From positions 248,001-312,000 of the forward strand of contig JAGASE010000001.1 of assembly GCA_017621875.1 (NCBI GenBank): DNA of 64,000 bases, in the 5' to 3' direction. The notes under the pieces were generated by a model, which saw only the letters and a program-made list of their open reading frames with translations, made no database searches and was not told the DNA's origin. Positions 51,127-60,380 of this stretch are shown here, piece after piece; the stretch's first letter is position 1, and each line of letters opens with the position of its first letter. Origin of the DNA: Clostridia bacterium (GTDB lineage Bacteria; Bacillota; Clostridia; UBA1381). The position numbers were made by a program, and so were the translations under genes.

Positions 51127-53376
51127 ATGCTGTTTGATTCAAAATGGATTACATACAAAACAGGAGAATACAAAACCGCCGATGACAAGTATGGCAATCC
51201 CTCGCCGTATTTCAGACGCAGCTTTAAAACGGCAGGCAGAGTTAAAAAAGCAACGCTTTTTGCATCAGCACTCGGAGTTTTTAAGATATACTTAAACGGA
51301 GAGCCGTTGTCGGGCGAATACTTATCTCCCGGCTGGGTGGATTACTCGAAAAAGCTGCCATTTATCAGGTACGATATAACCGAAAGGCTTTTGGAAAGCA
51401 ATGCAATAGGCGTTGTTTTGGGTGACGGCTGGGCTGTAGGACATATAGGCTCAAACTATACCTTTAAGCGTAACGGCTACAGCGACCGCATTGAGTTTAC
51501 CGCTCTGATAAGGATAGAATATGAGAACGGAGAGCTTGAAGAAATCTCCTCCGACAAAACATGGAGGGCGTCTTCGGGGGCGATAAGGAGAAGTGACATA
51601 TACATGGGCGAATTTGTGGATAACCGCCTGTGTCTCGGAAATTTTTCCCAAGCCGCTTATGATGACTCCGCGTGGGATTATGCGGAGGAAACGGTGTTTA
51701 AGTTTTCAAGAAATCTCTATCTTGAGGAAACAATCGTTCCGCCTATTGTGGTAAAGCATACCTTTAAGCCGGTGCTGGTATCGCAGGAAAACGGCACCTT
51801 CATATATGATGTGACGCAGAATATAGCAGGCGTTTTAAGCTGTGTTTTTCGCGGAAAATGCGGAGCAAGGGTTGTTATAAGGCATGGCGAGCTGCTTGAG
51901 AATGGAAAGCTTTATACCGAAAATCTCCGAAAGGCTGAGGCAACAGATACATATATATTGTCGGGAAACGGCGATGAATACTTCCGTCCGCTGTTTACCT
52001 ATCATGGATTCAGATATGCCGAAATTACGGTTGAGGGCGAGGCAGAGATAGTTGATATTACAGCAGAGGCGATGTATTCCGACCTTAAGAGTACAGGCAG
52101 CTTTGAATGCTCCGACCCGATTGTTTCAAAAATCTATCAGAATGCACTTTGGGGACAAAGGGACAATTTTCTGAATGTTCCGACCGATTGTCCGCAGCGT
52201 GACGAGCGACTGGGCTGGACGGGAGACGCACAGATTTTCTGTCAGAGTGCAATGTATAACATGGATTGCCGTAAATTTTATGAAAAATATTTAGCCGATG
52301 TGCGTGACGCACAGCTGGGGAACGGGGTTATTCCTGCCGCAGCACCGCTTCCGCATGTGGGATTTTACGATTATACGGGGCATGACGCCGCCGCAGGCTG
52401 GTGCGAGGCAATAGCTGAAATTCCGTACTGCCACTATAAAATGTATGCGGATAAGAAAATTATACGGGATAATCTTCCGGCACTTAAAAAACTGCTTGAT
52501 TATTATGAAACCGAAAGTCCCGACTATATCCGCAGCGGCGGAAAAGGCTACGGTGACTGGGTGAGCCTTGGAACTCCTACCGATTTGGGAGTTGTGTCTA
52601 CCTTGTATTATGCTAAAGCCGCGGAGCTAGCCTCAAAAATGTGCGGCATAATCGGAGATTTTGAGGAGGAGTATTACAGTAAGCTGTATCTGCGTATAAA
52701 AGATGCATTCAGAGCAAGATATATTTCAGAGGACGGCAGAATAAAGTCGGATACGCAGACAGCGTATGTTATGGCTTACAAATTCGGTATCATTGATAAA
52801 AATGAGGCAGAAGCAAACCTTGTACGAAAATTTGATGAGAACGGAGGGCATCTCACTACCGGATTTTTGGGAATAAAGTTTCTTTTGCCTACTCTTTGTG
52901 ATATCGGGCGTTCCGATATAGCCTATCGCATTATTACCGATACAAGCTATCCCGGATGGGGATACTCGGTGGTAAACGGAGCCACTACAATTTGGGAGCA
53001 TTGGGACAGCTATACGCATGAAAACGGCATAAGAAAGGGCATGAATTCCTTTAATCATTATTCCTTCGGCTCATGCAGCGAATGGATGTTTGAGTATTGC
53101 CTGGGAATACGTCCTGATATTGAAAATCCGGGTTTTAAAAAGGTGAAGCTTGCACCGTATATGGACATAACAGGAAAAATAACCTCCGCAAGCGGATATT
53201 ACGATACCGATTACGGAAGAATTTCCGTATCGTGGCAAAAAAACGGTGATTGCTTTGAATACAAGGCGTCTGTGCCGCAACAGATAAGCTGCGAATTTGT
53301 CTTTCGCGGCATGGAAACTGTAGAGAGCAGCAACAGCGGCACAAGCTATTTCTTTAAATTAAAAAAATCCGAATAA
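51127..53376 (+). CDS. GH78 alpha-L-rhamnosidase
   Basis: The 749-residue protein has the N-terminal beta-sandwich domains (KATLFASALGVFKIYLNGE, YDITERLLESNAIGVVLGDGW). The (alpha/alpha)6 barrel follows, with PTDCPQRDERLGWTGDAQIF holding the catalytic acid Glu, then GDWVSLGTPTDLG and GATTIWEHWDSY, the catalytic base region. A closing beta domain begins near FEYCLGIRPDIENPGF. There is no signal peptide, so it acts on imported rhamnosides, for example from rhamnogalacturonan or flavonoid glycosides. It is probably co-transcribed with the MBL-fold gene. Confidence 0.95.
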   Translation: MLFDSKWITYKTGEYKTADDKYGNPSPYFRRSFKTAGRVKKATLFASALGVFKIYLNGEPLSGEYLSPGWVDYSKKLPFIRYDITERLLESNAIGVVLGDGWAVGHIGSNYTFKRNGYSDRIEFTALIRIEYENGELEEISSDKTWRASSGAIRRSDIYMGEFVDNRLCLGNFSQAAYDDSAWDYAEETVFKFSRNLYLEETIVPPIVVKHTFKPVLVSQENGTFIYDVTQNIAGVLSCVFRGKCGARVVIRHGELLENGKLYTENLRKAEATDTYILSGNGDEYFRPLFTYHGFRYAEITVEGEAEIVDITAEAMYSDLKSTGSFECSDPIVSKIYQNALWGQRDNFLNVPTDCPQRDERLGWTGDAQIFCQSAMYNMDCRKFYEKYLADVRDAQLGNGVIPAAAPLPHVGFYDYTGHDAAAGWCEAIAEIPYCHYKMYADKKIIRDNLPALKKLLDYYETESPDYIRSGGKGYGDWVSLGTPTDLGVVSTLYYAKAAELASKMCGIIGDFEEEYYSKLYLRIKDAFRARYISEDGRIKSDTQTAYVMAYKFGIIDKNEAEANLVRKFDENGGHLTTGFLGIKFLLPTLCDIGRSDIAYRIITDTSYPGWGYSVVNGATTIWEHWDSYTHENGIRKGMNSFNHYSFGSCSEWMFEYCLGIRPDIENPGFKKVKLAPYMDITGKITSASGYYDTDYGRISVSWQKNGDCFEYKASVPQQISCEFVFRGMETVESSNSGTSYFFKLKKSE

Positions 53377-53417
53377 AGCTTTTCTGTAGGATATTACAGA
53401 TATTCCTGTAATTACAT

Positions 53418-53446
53418 TTGCATTATGTAAACCAATATGTTATGAT
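53418..53446 (+). promoter_or_regulatory. Promoter of the LysM-CAP gene
   Basis: TTGCAT (53418-53423) and TATGAT (53441-53446) with a 17-bp spacer. Confidence 0.6.
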
Positions 53447-53493
53447 GGTTAGGCGTCGTGATTTACGACAGCTTAAACAGGAGGTATATATAA

Positions 53494-54102
53494 ATGAAAA
53501 AGCTGTTAATATCCGCATTAGCTGCGGCAGGGATTAGTATAATGCTTTCCGCCGGTGCATCGGCTGCCGGAACGCATACAGTGGTATCAGGGGACAGTAT
53601 GTGGAAAATCGCTGTAAAATATGAGGTAGGACTCAGTGAGCTTAAAAGTGCAAATCCGCATATCACAAATCCGGAGCTGATTTATCCCGGACAGGTTATC
53701 ACAATACCAAGTGTGGATTCAACCGTTTTGGAATATGAAAATGAGGTAATAAGACTTGTAAACGAAATAAGGGTTAAAAACGGACTGAATAAGCTCACTG
53801 CTGACTGGGAGCTGAGCCGTGTTGCAAGATACAAGTCACAGGATATGAAGGACAATAATTATTTTTCTCACACAAGCCCTATTTACGGCTCTCCGTTTGA
53901 GATGATAAAGAATTTCGGTATATCGTACAGAAGTGCGGCAGAGAATATCGCAAAGGGGCAGGCTACTCCGCAGGCGGTTGTCAATGCATGGATGAATTCA
54001 TCGGGACACCGTGCGAATATTCTGAATGCATCGTATACAAAAATCGGAGTCGGATATGTCGCAAACGGAAAGTATTGGACACAAATGTTTATAAGACAGT
54101 AA
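53494..54102 (+). CDS. LysM and CAP (SCP/YkwD-like) domain secreted protein
   Basis: A signal peptide (about 1-24) is followed by one LysM domain (THTVVSGDSMWKIAVKYEVG...YPGQVITIP, about 27-72). A CAP domain of about 125 residues follows (EVIRLVNEIRVKNGLNKL, FSHTSPIYGSPFEMI, AENIAKGQATPQAVVNAWMNSSGHRANIL). This layout resembles SafA/YkwD-type coat or wall proteins of spore formers. LysM binds peptidoglycan; the CAP domain's job in bacteria is poorly known. Confidence 0.93.
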   Translation: MKKLLISALAAAGISIMLSAGASAAGTHTVVSGDSMWKIAVKYEVGLSELKSANPHITNPELIYPGQVITIPSVDSTVLEYENEVIRLVNEIRVKNGLNKLTADWELSRVARYKSQDMKDNNYFSHTSPIYGSPFEMIKNFGISYRSAAENIAKGQATPQAVVNAWMNSSGHRANILNASYTKIGVGYVANGKYWTQMFIRQ

Positions 54103-54110
54103 TTTATGCG

Positions 54111-54145
54111 AACACTTGTGAATTTATCCTGAGTGTTTGTTTTTA
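54111..54145 (+). terminator. Weak terminator after the LysM-CAP gene
   Basis: AACACT (54111-54116) and AGTGTT (54132-54137) could pair across a 15-base loop, followed by TGTTTTT. Confidence 0.4.
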
Positions 54146-54196
54146 TGTGTAAATTGTTAATCGTATGCCTGATGTGTAAATTTAAAAAATATAATA

Positions 54197-54225
54197 TTGA
54201 AAATCAGTGCTGCTAATGATATAAT
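54197..54225 (+). promoter_or_regulatory. Promoter of the GH36 alpha-galactosidase
   Basis: TTGAAA (54197-54202) and TATAAT (54220-54225) with a 17-bp spacer. Confidence 0.7.
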
Positions 54226-54260
54226 GATAGTTGCAAATATCTCGAAGGGAGAAAAACAAC

Positions 54261-56399
54261 ATGATAATTAAAAATGGAAATACAGTTCATCTTCAGGGAC
54301 GCGAAATAAGCTATATTATGATGGTATCGGAAAAGGGAGATTTGCTGAACTTTCACTTCGGCAAGAGGCTTGATGAGAGCGACTATTCTCTGATGTACGA
54401 TGAATGGAAAAAGGGAGGCTTTATTTCAAATGACCTGTGTCTTGACGAGCTGGCACAGGAATATCCGTCATATGGCTACAGAGACCTTCGTATGCCGGCA
54501 TATGAGGTTGAAAATATTTACGGAAATATGCTTTCACAGCTTAAGGTGAAGGATTTTATTGTTCACGAAAATGAGACTGCTCAAATTGAGGGAATGCCGT
54601 CGCTGTTTGCAGGGGATAAAAAGGCGGACACTCTTGAGGTGGTTTTATGTGATGATGCGATAGCCTTGGAGGTACATTTATACTATACGGTTTTTGATGA
54701 ATATAATATAATTGCAAGAAATGCGGTTATTATTAATAAAGCTGATGCAAATGTTACCTTAAAAAGAGCGTACTCTGCCAGCATTGATTTGCCAAAGGGC
54801 GATTATGACATGATAACCTTTCCGGGTGCATGGGGGGACGAGCGGAATATAGTACGCACTCCGCTTAAACGCAGCGTTATGCTTGAGGCGGAAACTTCAA
54901 GATATACCTCGCACAATCTTAACTCGTTTGTTATGATTGCAGGCAGTGAGGCAAATGAGGACATGGGCGATGTTTACGGATTTTCGCTCATATACAGCGG
55001 TAATCATTCAACTGCCGTAAAAACCGAGATGTATGGGGACGTAAGAATAATGCAGGGAATAAATCCGTTCCAGTTTAAGAAGGAATTAAAGCCGGGCGAA
55101 AGCTTTGCAACTCCGCAGAGCGTTATCTGCTATTCGGACAGCGGTTTTGGAAAAATGTCGCGTGAATATCATGATGTATACCGCAATAATCTTATGCGGA
55201 GCAAGTTTACGCATATGGACAGACCGATTTTGATAAATAACTGGGAAGCTACATATTTTGAGTTTGATGAAGAAAAGCTCGTGAACATGGCGAAAATCGC
55301 ACATGATGCCGGAATTGAGCTGTTTGTGCTTGATGACGGCTGGTTCGGAAAGCGTGATACCGATAACTGCAGCTTAGGCGACTGGGTGGCTGATAAAAAG
55401 AAGCTGCCGAACGGAATTGAGGGCTTGGCAGAGAAAATAAATGCAATCGGAATGAAGTTCGGACTGTGGTTTGAGCCGGAAATGGTAAGCCCTGATTCCG
55501 ATTTATACAGAGCTCACCCCGATTGGGCAATCAGCGTTAAGGAGAGAACTCCGATTGAGGGACGTCAGCAGCTCATTCTGGATTTGAGCAAAAATGAGGT
55601 TTGCGAATATATAATAGAGGCGGTAAGCTCGGTTTTACGCAATGCAAATGTTGAGTATGTAAAATGGGACTTCAACCGTATGATGACCGACATGCCTTAT
55701 CCGGGCTTTAACCATGCTTTTACGCTTGGCTTTTATAAGGTGATGAAGGGCATAACAGAGGCGTTCCCGAATGTTTTGTTTGAGGGGTGCTGCAGCGGCG
55801 GCGGACGCTTTGACCCGGGTGTTTTGGCATATATGCCGCAGATTTGGACGAGCGATAACTCGGACGCTGTTGCACGAATGAAAATTCAGTACGGCACTTC
55901 AATGTGCTATCCGCCGTCAAGTATATCAAGCCATGTTACGGCTGTGCCGAATCATCAGTGCGGACGCCTTACAAGCTTAGATGCAAGAGCAGACACCGCG
56001 TATATCGGTACCTTTGGATATGAGCTTGATATTACCCAAACTCCAAAGGAGGAAATAGAGGAAATAAGAAAGCAGATTGCTTTTGATAAAAAGATACAGC
56101 CGCTTGTGAGAGAGGGAGATTTCTACCGTCTCCAGAATCCGTTTGACAGCAATTTCTGCAGCTGGCAAATGGTGTCTAAGGACAAAAAGCATACCGTTGT
56201 ATATGCGGCAAAAATTCTTGTTGACGCACATACCTTTACGGGTACTTTAAAGCTTAAGGGTTTGGACCCTGATAAAAAGTATAAGGATACAAAGACCGGT
56301 GCGGTATACAGCGGAGCATATCTTATGTATAAGGGAAAGAGAATGAATTACGAACGCAATGATTTCTCAACCGAAATAATTGAGCTGGTGGAAGCATAA
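54261..56399 (+). CDS. GH36 alpha-galactosidase
   Basis: The 712-residue protein has the large N-terminal beta domain. The TIM barrel carries FVLDDGWFGKRDTDNCSLGDW, KFGLWFEPEMVSPDSDLYR, VKWDFNR with nucleophile Asp470, EGCCSGGGRFD and WTSDNSD with acid/base Asp532. Length matches Bacillota AgaA-type enzymes. No signal peptide, so raffinose-family or galactomannan oligosaccharides are split inside the cell. ATG 54261 follows AAGGGAG. The stop overlaps the trmO start by one base. It is a second alpha-galactosidase beside the GH4 gene at 3.5 kb. Confidence 0.96.
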   Translation: MIIKNGNTVHLQGREISYIMMVSEKGDLLNFHFGKRLDESDYSLMYDEWKKGGFISNDLCLDELAQEYPSYGYRDLRMPAYEVENIYGNMLSQLKVKDFIVHENETAQIEGMPSLFAGDKKADTLEVVLCDDAIALEVHLYYTVFDEYNIIARNAVIINKADANVTLKRAYSASIDLPKGDYDMITFPGAWGDERNIVRTPLKRSVMLEAETSRYTSHNLNSFVMIAGSEANEDMGDVYGFSLIYSGNHSTAVKTEMYGDVRIMQGINPFQFKKELKPGESFATPQSVICYSDSGFGKMSREYHDVYRNNLMRSKFTHMDRPILINNWEATYFEFDEEKLVNMAKIAHDAGIELFVLDDGWFGKRDTDNCSLGDWVADKKKLPNGIEGLAEKINAIGMKFGLWFEPEMVSPDSDLYRAHPDWAISVKERTPIEGRQQLILDLSKNEVCEYIIEAVSSVLRNANVEYVKWDFNRMMTDMPYPGFNHAFTLGFYKVMKGITEAFPNVLFEGCCSGGGRFDPGVLAYMPQIWTSDNSDAVARMKIQYGTSMCYPPSSISSHVTAVPNHQCGRLTSLDARADTAYIGTFGYELDITQTPKEEIEEIRKQIAFDKKIQPLVREGDFYRLQNPFDSNFCSWQMVSKDKKHTVVYAAKILVDAHTFTGTLKLKGLDPDKKYKDTKTGAVYSGAYLMYKGKRMNYERNDFSTEIIELVEA

Positions 56400-57091
56400 T
56401 GCAGACATCAGCGGAGATGCCTATGAAGGTAATTGCACATATAGAAACGGACTTTAAAGAAAAATTCGGTATTCCGCGTCAAAGCGGTCTTGCAGGCGAA
56501 ACAAAGGGCAGGATAGTTTTTGAAAAGGAATACAGAGTTAATGAGGCGTTAAGAGGACTTGAGGGCTTTTCGCATATATGGATTTTGTGGCAGTTTTCAA
56601 AGGCTGTAAGAGAGGATTGGTCGCCTACCGTAAGACCGCCTGTTTTGGGTGGAAACAAACGCGTAGGTGTGTTTGCGACGCGTTCGCCCTATAGACCGAA
56701 TCCGATAGGACTTTCCTGCGTGCGGCTTGAGAAAATTGAATATACCAAAGAGGAAGGTCCTGTTATCTATGTGAGGGGTGCGGATATCCTCGATAATACG
56801 CCGATTTTCGATATAAAGCCGTATCTGCCCTATAGCGACTGCTATCCCGATGCGTGCGGAGGCTTTGCCGCGAGTCCCGATAAAAGAAGGGTGGAGGTGC
56901 GGATTTCGGATAAAAAATTTTACGAATTATCCGAGGAAAAGCAGAGGGAAATAACAGAAATTCTGTCGCATGACCCAAGACCCTCCTATATTGAGGAGGA
57001 GAGAATTTACGGCATGAAATACGGCGGCTATGAAATTAAATTCAGTGCATCAGGCGACGAGTTAACGGTTATTTCAATAGAAGAAGTGTAA
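56399..57091 (+). CDS. trmO: tRNA (N6-threonylcarbamoyladenosine(37)-N6)-methyltransferase TrmO
   Basis: TrmO methylates t6A37 in some threonine tRNAs. The 230-residue protein has VIAHIETDFKEKFGIPRQSGL, GFSHIWILWQFS, RVGVFATRSPYRPNPIGLS (the family signature) and DILDNTPIFDIKPYLPY. The ATG shares its A with the GH36 stop, so it is translated from that mRNA; an internal ATG at 56423 is a possible alternative start. The link to GH36 is probably chance operon fusion. Confidence 0.94.
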   Translation: MQTSAEMPMKVIAHIETDFKEKFGIPRQSGLAGETKGRIVFEKEYRVNEALRGLEGFSHIWILWQFSKAVREDWSPTVRPPVLGGNKRVGVFATRSPYRPNPIGLSCVRLEKIEYTKEEGPVIYVRGADILDNTPIFDIKPYLPYSDCYPDACGGFAASPDKRRVEVRISDKKFYELSEEKQREITEILSHDPRPSYIEEERIYGMKYGGYEIKFSASGDELTVISIEEV

Positions 57092-57092
57092 G

Positions 57093-57136
57093 AAAAAGAC
57101 GGTGAAATGAGGATTTATCATTTCGCCGTCTTTTAT
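57093..57136 (+). terminator. Bidirectional terminator between trmO and the epimerase
   Basis: AAAGACGGTGAAATGA pairs with TCATTTCGCCGTCTTT over GGATTTA (one G-C to G-U change), with A and T runs on either side. Confidence 0.9.
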
Positions 57137-57139
57137 AAT

Positions 57140-57811
57140 TCACTTTGAAGAAACAGCTTTTCTCAGTTCCGAGACATTTTCTGCAAAGGATTTCCCTTGT
57201 GCAAAAACGCTTGATGTTCCTGCAACGAAAATATTTGCTCCTGCTTCGCTCATAAGCCGTGCATTTTCAAAGCTGACATTCCCGTCTGCTTCGATTTCTA
57301 TGTGCTTATATCCGTTATTATCAAGATATTCCCGTAGCTGTCTGATTTTTTTGAGCGTGGATTGTACCAGCTTTTGACCGGCAAAGCCCGGGTTTACCGT
57401 CATAACAAGCACAGCGTCTATATCGTCAAGCAGGTTTTCCAAAACGCTTATGGGAGTTGCCGGATTGATTGCCACCATCGGCTTTGCACCGCGGTTTTTA
57501 ATTGTGCATACAGCTTTATGCAGATGACGCGTTGACTCATAATGCACCGAAACATAATCATTTTCACCGAATTCAAACCAATCAAGCTTGCTTTCGGGAT
57601 TGTCTATCATAAGATGCAGGTCAAGCGGAATTTTTGAATTGCTCTTTAAGGCTTTTATAAAGTCAGTTCCCAGTGTATAGTTAGGAACAAAGCTGCCGTC
57701 CATAACATCAACATGTATATATTCAATGCCGCATTCTTCAAACTGTTTGATGTAATTGTTCAGCATAAATGGACTTGCACACATAATGGAAGGGGAAATT
57801 TTTTTATTCAT
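57140..57811 (-). CDS. Ribulose-phosphate 3-epimerase family protein, AlsE (allulose-6-phosphate epimerase)-like
   Basis: The 223-residue TIM-barrel protein starts KISPSIMCASPFML, has HVDVMDGSFVPN, PLDLHLMIDNPE, VMTVNPGFAGQ and FVAGTSSVF. The SPSxMC start and MTVxPGFAGQ spelling are closer to E. coli AlsE than to housekeeping Rpe (SPSILSADF). It overlaps the GatD-like dehydrogenase by eight bases, so a catabolic role on a ketose 6-phosphate is more likely than the pentose phosphate cycle. Rpe activity cannot be excluded. Confidence 0.85.
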   Translation of the reverse strand: MNKKISPSIMCASPFMLNNYIKQFEECGIEYIHVDVMDGSFVPNYTLGTDFIKALKSNSKIPLDLHLMIDNPESKLDWFEFGENDYVSVHYESTRHLHKAVCTIKNRGAKPMVAINPATPISVLENLLDDIDAVLVMTVNPGFAGQKLVQSTLKKIRQLREYLDNNGYKHIEIEADGNVSFENARLMSEAGANIFVAGTSSVFAQGKSFAENVSELRKAVSSK

Positions 57812-58820
57812 TGGTATCCTCCGTATTCATATTTAAAATCACTTTGTTATAAAATTCTGTTCTGTTTTTCATCATTTCAAACGCATCGCAGCACTTTGAT
57901 AAAGGAAATTTGTGAGTTATAAGCGGTTTGACATTGATTTTGCCCTCGGATAATGCTTTAAGGCTTTCTCTCCAGTCATTCTCGCGATCGTTAAAAGAGG
58001 AATTCCATGTTCCGGATATTTTTAATTCTTTTCTTAAAATATGCCAATATGTATCCTGCGATAGAACAACCTCGCCAAAGGGGTTGCCCATTAAAACCAT
58101 TGTGCCAAATGGACGAATAACTTCAAGACATTTTTTTAGAGCATCGCCTGCACCTGTACCTTCAATCACGTGGTCGATTACAGCACCGTCACCATATTTG
58201 AAAAATCCGAGACTTTTGGCAAAATCAAGCTTTCTTTCATCAATATCCGTGTAATAAACATTTTTCGCACCAAAGAGCTTTGCCCACTGTCCTGCAATAA
58301 GCCCGATAGGACCTGCACCCGAGATAAAAACGTTGCTGCCTTCTGAAATATTAAGCTTTTTTACAGCGTGTCTTGCAACCGAAACAGGCTCGCACATTGC
58401 ACCCTCGTCATAGCTTAAATTCTCCGGCAGCTCCAAAAGATTCCAACGCTTTACTGCGATATATTCCGTCATTCCGCCGTCTCTTCTTGAGCCGTAATAA
58501 TCATATCCGCTGCAGGTCGGATAGCTGCCGCTTTTGCAGCTGTCACATTCAAAGCAGGGAAGGAGCGGGAATATAACAACATTCTTGCCGGTGAGAAGTC
58601 CTTTTGGATCCTCTGTAACCTTGCCGGAAAATTCATGTCCTATTATTGTCGGAAAATGATACGTACCTTTTTTGTAGACACGCGAAATATCACTGCCGCA
58701 TATTCCGCAGCTTTTTACCTGCACCATAACCTCATCCTCGCCGATTTCCGGCATTTTTGTATCCTCGTACCTTAAATCGTTTACTGCATATAAATTTGCT
58801 GATTTTACTTTATTTTTCAT
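57804..58820 (-). CDS. Zinc-dependent sugar alcohol dehydrogenase, galactitol-1-phosphate 5-dehydrogenase (GatD)-like
   Basis: The 338-residue medium-chain dehydrogenase has the catalytic zinc site CGICGSDISRVYKKGTYHFP and GHEFSGKV. The structural zinc cluster is CFECDSCKSGSYPTC and the NAD loop is FISGAGPIGLIAGQWAKLFG. YDYYGSRRDGGMTEY and the KxGTYHFPTIIGHE region resemble GatD. ATG 58820 follows GAGGG; the longer frame lacks a ribosome-binding site. With the overlapping epimerase it should turn a hexitol phosphate into a ketose phosphate and then epimerise it. Confidence 0.88.
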   Translation of the reverse strand: MKNKVKSANLYAVNDLRYEDTKMPEIGEDEVMVQVKSCGICGSDISRVYKKGTYHFPTIIGHEFSGKVTEDPKGLLTGKNVVIFPLLPCFECDSCKSGSYPTCSGYDYYGSRRDGGMTEYIAVKRWNLLELPENLSYDEGAMCEPVSVARHAVKKLNISEGSNVFISGAGPIGLIAGQWAKLFGAKNVYYTDIDERKLDFAKSLGFFKYGDGAVIDHVIEGTGAGDALKKCLEVIRPFGTMVLMGNPFGEVVLSQDTYWHILRKELKISGTWNSSFNDRENDWRESLKALSEGKINVKPLITHKFPLSKCCDAFEMMKNRTEFYNKVILNMNTEDTNE

Positions 58821-58849
58821 ACTTACCCTCTTTTCTTTTCTGTTCGTAT

Positions 58850-58878
58850 ATGATATAATAAGCAAAATAAAAAATCAA
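58850..58878 (-). promoter_or_regulatory. Promoter of the dehydrogenase-epimerase pair
   Basis: On the minus strand TTGATT (58873-58878) and TATCAT (58850-58855) with a 17-bp spacer. Confidence 0.6.
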
Positions 58879-58934
58879 TATTTGGCGGTATTATTGAAAA
58901 ATAATCTGATTTTATTAATATTTTAGAAAATAAT

Positions 58935-58949
58935 CGAAAATAAACGAAA
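58935..58949 (+). promoter_or_regulatory. Candidate DeoR-type operator
   Basis: Two CGAAA direct repeats start exactly 10 bp apart (58935 and 58945), so they lie on one DNA face. DeoR/GlpR-family regulators typically bind such TTTCG/CGAAA half sites. They sit between the divergent dehydrogenase and deoR genes. Confidence 0.55.
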
Positions 58950-58962
58950 GAGGGAGCAATAT

Positions 58963-59667
58963 ATGTTTAATCTGGAACGGCAGGAGGAAATCCTTAAGAT
59001 TTTAATCAAGTCGGGGAGTAGCAGCGTAACAAAGCTGTCGAAGCTTTTATATGTCAGCCAGCCCACAATCCGAAGGGATTTAAGTGTACTTGAAAATCAG
59101 GGAAAGGTGATAAGAACACATGGAGGAGTGGTTTTAAGGAATGCCTCTGATAATGAAATACCTCTTGTGTTGAGGGAAGAGCGGAACAATCTTTCAAAAA
59201 AAATTATTGCAGAAAAGGCGTCAAGGCTGATAAGCGATGGAAATGTTATTTTTCTGGACGCGTCATCAACGGTTTCTTATCTGATACCGCATCTTGAAAA
59301 ATTTAATGACATAATCGTGATAACAAACAGTCCCAAAACGTCTATGAAACTGGGAGAGAAGAGAATAAAAAATTATTGTACCGGCGGCTTGATGCTGATG
59401 CATTCAATAGCCTATGTGGGAAGTGAGACCGAAAAGTTTATTTCCAATATAAATGCGGACATATTCTTTTTTTCGAGCCGAGGCTATATAGAAAATAGTG
59501 TTATTACCGATTCCTCGGTGGAGGAGGCGTCGGTTAGAAAGGCGATGCTGAAAAATTCCGATAAAAGCTATTTTCTATGCGACAGCAGCAAGCGGAATAA
59601 AAAATATATGTATAATATCTGTAATATCGAAGACATAGACGGTATTATAGATGAGCTGAGTGAATAG
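58963..59667 (+). CDS. DeoR-family transcriptional regulator
   Basis: The N-terminal winged helix (MFNLERQEEILKILIKSGSS, VTKLSKLLYVSQPTIRRDLSVLENQGKVIRTHGG) is followed by the DeoRC sugar-phosphate sensor (IIAEKASRLISDGNVIFLDASSTV, YFLCDSSKRNKK). The gene is divergent from the GatD-like/epimerase pair, 142 bp apart, and probably represses it until a sugar phosphate binds. Confidence 0.94.
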   Translation: MFNLERQEEILKILIKSGSSSVTKLSKLLYVSQPTIRRDLSVLENQGKVIRTHGGVVLRNASDNEIPLVLREERNNLSKKIIAEKASRLISDGNVIFLDASSTVSYLIPHLEKFNDIIVITNSPKTSMKLGEKRIKNYCTGGLMLMHSIAYVGSETEKFISNINADIFFFSSRGYIENSVITDSSVEEASVRKAMLKNSDKSYFLCDSSKRNKKYMYNICNIEDIDGIIDELSE

Positions 59668-59819
59668 AAAATCATTTTACCCACTGTTTGCCGATTTGCA
59701 GCGGGAGACTTGCGTCAATGGTACATCTATACAAAAGGCGTTGAGCTGTGACACTTATTTTTGCATCATTCTCCTCACATTTATATGCCTGAAAGCATAT
59801 GATAATACGAGGTGATATT

Positions 59820-60263
59820 ATGAAAAATAATTTTGCTCGTCCTAATGCAGTGGCATTTATAAAGGGCGGACCGGAGGCACCGAGCCTTATGGGAAGTGTT
59901 AAGTTTTATCAAAGAAAAGGCGGAGTTTTGGTGGTTGCGAACATGACAGGTCTGCCGGAGAGCACGAGCGGTTTTTTCGCTTTGCATATCCATGAGGGAA
60001 ACAGCTGCACCGGCGAAGGCTTTGCGGATACCAAGGGACACTATAACCCGAAAAACCGTCCGCATCCTGAGCATGCAGGAGATTTGCCGCCGCTTTTGTC
60101 GGCTTCAAATGATGCATATATGTCGGTGTTTACGAACAGGTTTTCGGTGGCGGAGATTATTGGAAGAACAGTTGTAATCCACAGCGGACCGGACGACTTC
60201 CGCACGCAGCCTGCAGGCGACAGCGGCATGAAAATTGCCTGCGGCGTAATTCGCAGAAATTAG
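59820..60263 (+). CDS. Cu/Zn superoxide dismutase family protein, cytoplasmic form
   Basis: The 147-residue protein has the Greek-key barrel with FALHIHEGNSCTGEGFADTKGHYNP. In it His-x-His, the disulfide Cys and the bridging His region can be placed. It continues with HPEHAGDLPPLL (zinc His and Asp) and VVIHSGPDDFRTQPAGDSGMKIACGVI, including the last copper His and second Cys. No signal peptide is present, although most bacterial Cu/Zn SODs are exported. Related cytoplasmic forms occur in Clostridia; activity is unproven. ATG 59820 follows GAGGTGA. Confidence 0.88.
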   Translation: MKNNFARPNAVAFIKGGPEAPSLMGSVKFYQRKGGVLVVANMTGLPESTSGFFALHIHEGNSCTGEGFADTKGHYNPKNRPHPEHAGDLPPLLSASNDAYMSVFTNRFSVAEIIGRTVVIHSGPDDFRTQPAGDSGMKIACGVIRRN

Positions 60264-60284
60264 TTAAGCACATAGTTTTGTTGA

Positions 60285-60313
60285 TTGACATATCCTTCAG
60301 GTTGTGATACAAT
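60285..60313 (+). promoter_or_regulatory. Promoter of the PfkB kinase/SGNH pair
   Basis: TTGACA (60285-60290) and TACAAT (60308-60313) with a 17-bp spacer. Confidence 0.78.
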
Positions 60314-60380
60314 TTTATGGAAATCAATTTTTGTGTGCAAAGAAAAACACGGAAGAAATAAAGACAAAAGGGGTAAGACT

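Noticed and set aside
59668-59819. Minus-strand open frame ending near 59673
   Set aside because: It reads through without a credible start codon or ribosome-binding site and resembles no known family.
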